The notes below the pieces were generated by a model. That model was given only the letters and a program-made list of their open reading frames with translations. It was not told the origin of the DNA and did no database searches. DNA of 64,000 bases from an uncultured Acidimicrobiales bacterium (GTDB lineage: Bacteria; Actinomycetota; Acidimicrobiia; Acidimicrobiales; SZUA-35), in assembly GCA_938029215.1 (NCBI GenBank), contig CALHFG010000024.1, positions 1 through 64,000 on the forward strand, written 5' to 3'. The stretch's first letter is position 1; the number at the start of each line of letters is the position of its first letter. The translations under genes and the position numbers were made by a program. This document shows, in pieces, positions 61,942-64,000 of this stretch.

Positions 61942-62903
61942 AGACCACCCGTTTCATCAACGCCGCCATACTTCCGGCCGCAACGATCGCCGCGCCAGTG
62001 CTTGCGATCGCTCGATTCCGAGACGAACTCCCTGACCCAGTGGCCACCCACTGGAACCTCGACGGGACCGTCGATGGATCCATGTCGCTCACTGGCCTGC
62101 TCCTGACAGCCGGCGCAACCCTGGTGCTACCCGGTATTGCGCTACTCGTGGGAACCACAGTATGGAGCCATCGCCTTCCTCGCGGGTCGGCGCCCTTCGG
62201 TGCCGGTCTCGGCGCGTTCTTGGCAGTACTGGGGTCCGCGATCGTTGTGAGTACCGCCGTAGAACAACGCGGCCTCGCCACCTACACCGACGCCGACTCC
62301 CCCGCGATTCTTCTGGTCATCGCAGCTGCGACGGTCGCGGGACTCGGCGCAGCACTATTGAACCGTTCACTGCCATATGCACCCTCAAGTCTGACATCTC
62401 ACCGGTCCGGTCCTGCTTTCAGCTCTGCCGAATCGATGGAACTTGGCGACGCAGAACGCATGGTCTTTGTTGAGACCCAATCGGTGAACTGGCTCCTCGC
62501 GGTCGCGATGGCGATATTCCTCGCTGGCGTGGTTACTGTCGTCTTCGGTCCGATCCTTGTTGGGGTAATCCTGATGCTGTCAGCATTGCCTGCCGCAGCC
62601 CTCGGCCGAATTCGGGTTCAAGTCGATCGCAACGGTGTTGTTGTGCGATCCGCACTCATCCCTCTTCGGTTCGCCAAGATCGGCCTTGCCGACATCGAGA
62701 GTGCGGGCGCAATCGACGTGAACCCCATGAGCTGGGGAGGTTGGGGATACCGCGGCTCGCTGCGGGTTGCAGGCACTGCTGCCGTCGTCACCAGAGGCGG
62801 CCCAGGAATGCGACTCGACCTCACCAAGGACCGCCTCTTCGCCGTCACGCTCGATGACCCCGACACACCCTCCCGGCTTCTCAACACCTTGGTCACTGCC
62901 TAG
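61938..62903 (+). CDS. DUF1648-type membrane protein
   Basis: A 321-residue protein with about six membrane segments. The DUF1648-like motif LPDPVATHWNLDGTVDG lies near the N-terminus after the first helix. The C-terminal part has beta strands (GVVVRSALIPLRFAKIGLADI) resembling a PH-like module. GntR-DUF1648 pairs are common in actinobacteria and Firmicutes (SdpI-like neighbourhoods), but the function is unclear. It is translationally coupled to the regulator. Confidence 0.8.
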   Translation: MKTTRFINAAILPAATIAAPVLAIARFRDELPDPVATHWNLDGTVDGSMSLTGLLLTAGATLVLPGIALLVGTTVWSHRLPRGSAPFGAGLGAFLAVLGSAIVVSTAVEQRGLATYTDADSPAILLVIAAATVAGLGAALLNRSLPYAPSSLTSHRSGPAFSSAESMELGDAERMVFVETQSVNWLLAVAMAIFLAGVVTVVFGPILVGVILMLSALPAAALGRIRVQVDRNGVVVRSALIPLRFAKIGLADIESAGAIDVNPMSWGGWGYRGSLRVAGTAAVVTRGGPGMRLDLTKDRLFAVTLDDPDTPSRLLNTLVTA

Positions 62904-62916
62904 CCAACCGGTTGGC
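62903..62916. other. 14-bp perfect palindrome between convergent genes
   Basis: GCCAACCGGTTGGC directly follows the DUF1648-type stop and lies 30 bp from the end of the next, convergent gene. No T run accompanies it. It may be a weak bidirectional terminator or a protein site. Confidence 0.4.
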
Positions 62917-62945
62917 GCGGCCCAAGTGTTGATACCGCCTATGAG

Positions 62946-63281
62946 TCAGCCATCGACGAAGGACATGCTTTCGTTGATGAGCTCGGTCCACTGGGTTTCG
63001 TCGAAGCTCGGGATGGCAACCCACTCTTTGAAAACCTTCCCGGCCGGGGCGAACGATTGGCCATCGCCAGCCGCGATCAGTTCGGCCACCCGTCTCTTCG
63101 GCAGCTTGACAACGAGAGCACCGGTTTCCCGTTCAACAGTGGCGACGAAACCGCCCTTGGCCGAACGAAGACACTGGTGCCCCATCATCGTGCCTTCCAC
63201 CAGGTCGCCGGATCCAAGGAACGGCTGTGCCACATCCCAGAAGGCCTCGTGGCCATCGTCTCGTTCACCTTTTGATGCCAT
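62946..63281 (-). CDS. YjbR/MmcQ-like small protein
   Basis: A 111-residue protein with GHQCLRSAKGGFVATVE, LVVKLPKRRVAELIAAG and KEWVAIPSFDETQW, the CyaY-like alpha/beta pattern of the YjbR/TfoX-type superfamily. These are small cytoplasmic proteins often annotated as DNA-binding without direct proof. It is transcribed alone, convergent with the DUF1648-type gene and divergent from alkB. Confidence 0.65.
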   Translation of the reverse strand: MASKGERDDGHEAFWDVAQPFLGSGDLVEGTMMGHQCLRSAKGGFVATVERETGALVVKLPKRRVAELIAAGDGQSFAPAGKVFKEWVAIPSFDETQWTELINESMSFVDG

Positions 63282-63425
63282 TGTGATCCCTTCGTCGGAG
63301 CCAGATGAATCCCCTGTGGTGAGGTTCTACCACTACCACGAACAGATCATCGATAGAGGGACAACCCACGCCGGGTAATTGACCAGGGCGTCGATTGCTG
63401 AGAGATTTGATGGGTGCCAGAGTCG

Positions 63426-64000
63426 GTGACAAAGGACGATCCGCGCTGGGCGCTGTGGCTGCTGGGGCTCGTGGTCCCCACGCTCCCCCTCGTGTCGATG
63501 GTGCTCGTGAGGCAAAGCGGAAACGCCCTTTGGTGGCTTGTGAGCCCAGTGTTTGTCTTTGGGATCATTCCGTTCGTTGACCTGCTTCTTGGGGACGACG
63601 ACCAGAACCTGGACCCCGAGGTTCTCGACCGCCTTGGTGGCAACCCCTATCACCGCCGGATTGTGGAGCTCTATATTCCGCTGCAGATCGCATCGTTCCT
63701 TGGGGGTGCCTGGTTCTATGGCCAGAGCACTGGCTGGGGCGAACGGCTAGGCATCGCAGTTTCGATCGGCATCGCCGGTGGTGTTGCCATCAATGCCGCC
63801 CATGAACTGGGCCACAAACGAGGCGCTCGGGCCGAGCGATTCGCGCTCGTTGCGCTGGCGCAGTCGGCCTATGGCCACTTCTATGTAGAACACAATCGAG
63901 GCCATCACCGAAACGTGGCCACTCCCGAGGACCCTGCGTCATCCCGGTTCGGTGAGTCGCTGTGGCAGTTCCTTCCCCGCACGCTCTGGGGCTCGCTGGT
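63426..64000 (+). CDS. alkB: Alkane 1-monooxygenase AlkB, N-terminal part (runs off the window)
   Basis: The frame runs open from a GTG at 63426 (another GTG at 63414) through base 64000, giving 191 residues. Hydrophobic segments near the N-terminus precede two of the diiron histidine boxes of integral-membrane alkane hydroxylases: NAAHELGHK and EHNRGHHRNVATPEDPAS. The third box (LQRHSDHH type) would lie beyond the window. It oxidises medium-chain alkanes to 1-alcohols using rubredoxin as electron donor; any rubredoxin gene would be downstream. Confidence 0.9.
   Translation, partial: MTKDDPRWALWLLGLVVPTLPLVSMVLVRQSGNALWWLVSPVFVFGIIPFVDLLLGDDDQNLDPEVLDRLGGNPYHRRIVELYIPLQIASFLGGAWFYGQSTGWGERLGIAVSIGIAGGVAINAAHELGHKRGARAERFALVALAQSAYGHFYVEHNRGHHRNVATPEDPASSRFGESLWQFLPRTLWGSL

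Overview
The window is GC-rich (roughly 60% by eye, not computed), densely packed, and reads as a chromosomal segment of an aerobic, probably marine actinobacterium, best guess class Acidimicrobiia. The guess rests on a form I CO dehydrogenase locus, a DMSP-demethylase-like GcvT paralogue, a partial AlkB alkane hydroxylase, several acyl-CoA enzymes, Thr-rich surface proteins and many GTG starts. It is inferred from gene content, not from any phylogenetic marker. No tRNA, rRNA, CRISPR array, insertion sequence or prophage was recognised.

Region 1 (1-2.7 kb): the end of an unidentified gene, a short tandem repeat and a large membrane-anchored surface protein (SdrD B / Cna B-like). Region 2 (2.87-14.9 kb): a compact biosynthetic cluster around one C-A-T-TE NRPS module. 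It also holds a free adenylation enzyme, a carrier protein, an acyl-CoA-dehydrogenase-like flavoenzyme, ornithine cyclodeaminase, a PLP decarboxylase, a TauD-like dioxygenase, a methyltransferase and an SDR. Residues read out of the two adenylation domains suggest beta-alanine for the NRPS and proline for the free enzyme. A coherent hypothesis is therefore ornithine -> proline -> pyrrole-2-carboxyl-carrier, condensed with beta-alanine (possibly from aspartate by the decarboxylase) and then tailored. This is the most interesting system here.

Region 3 (14.9-22.8 kb): an exopolysaccharide locus on the minus strand (HAD protein, Wzz-like, O-antigen ligase/polymerase, GT2, flippase, GT4) with overlapping genes and a recognisable promoter inside an inverted repeat. 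Region 4 (22.9-28.6 kb): ElaA-type acetyltransferase, OxyR with both redox cysteines, and small catabolic genes. Region 5 (28.7-33.7 kb): a 1670-residue protein joining membrane segments and an HD-GYP domain to about eleven extracellular-type repeats. Region 6 (33.7-37.4 kb): DmdA-like protein, ICMT-like methyltransferase, amidase and a hypothetical.

Region 7 (37.4-47.2 kb): a self-contained hexitol PTS on the minus strand. It includes a dehydrogenase with two Rossmann-like segments, a PfkB kinase, a membrane protein, Enzyme I, an MtlR-type regulator, EIIC, EIIB and an EIIA-HPr fusion. Two hairpins lie between EIIC and EIIB, and a 14-bp repeat covers the Enzyme I/regulator junction. Region 8 (47.4-57.3 kb): aerobic CO dehydrogenase, with a divergent LysR regulator, a strong dyad between it and coxM, then coxM-coxS-coxL, an XdhC-YHS fusion, coxD, an unlisted 47-residue membrane ORF coupled on both sides, coxG and coxE. 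Region 9 (57.3-64 kb): AraC regulator, PNPOx-like and disulfide oxidoreductase genes, a lipoprotein with an HExxH motif, a YtrA-type GntR/DUF1648 pair and the 5' part of alkB.
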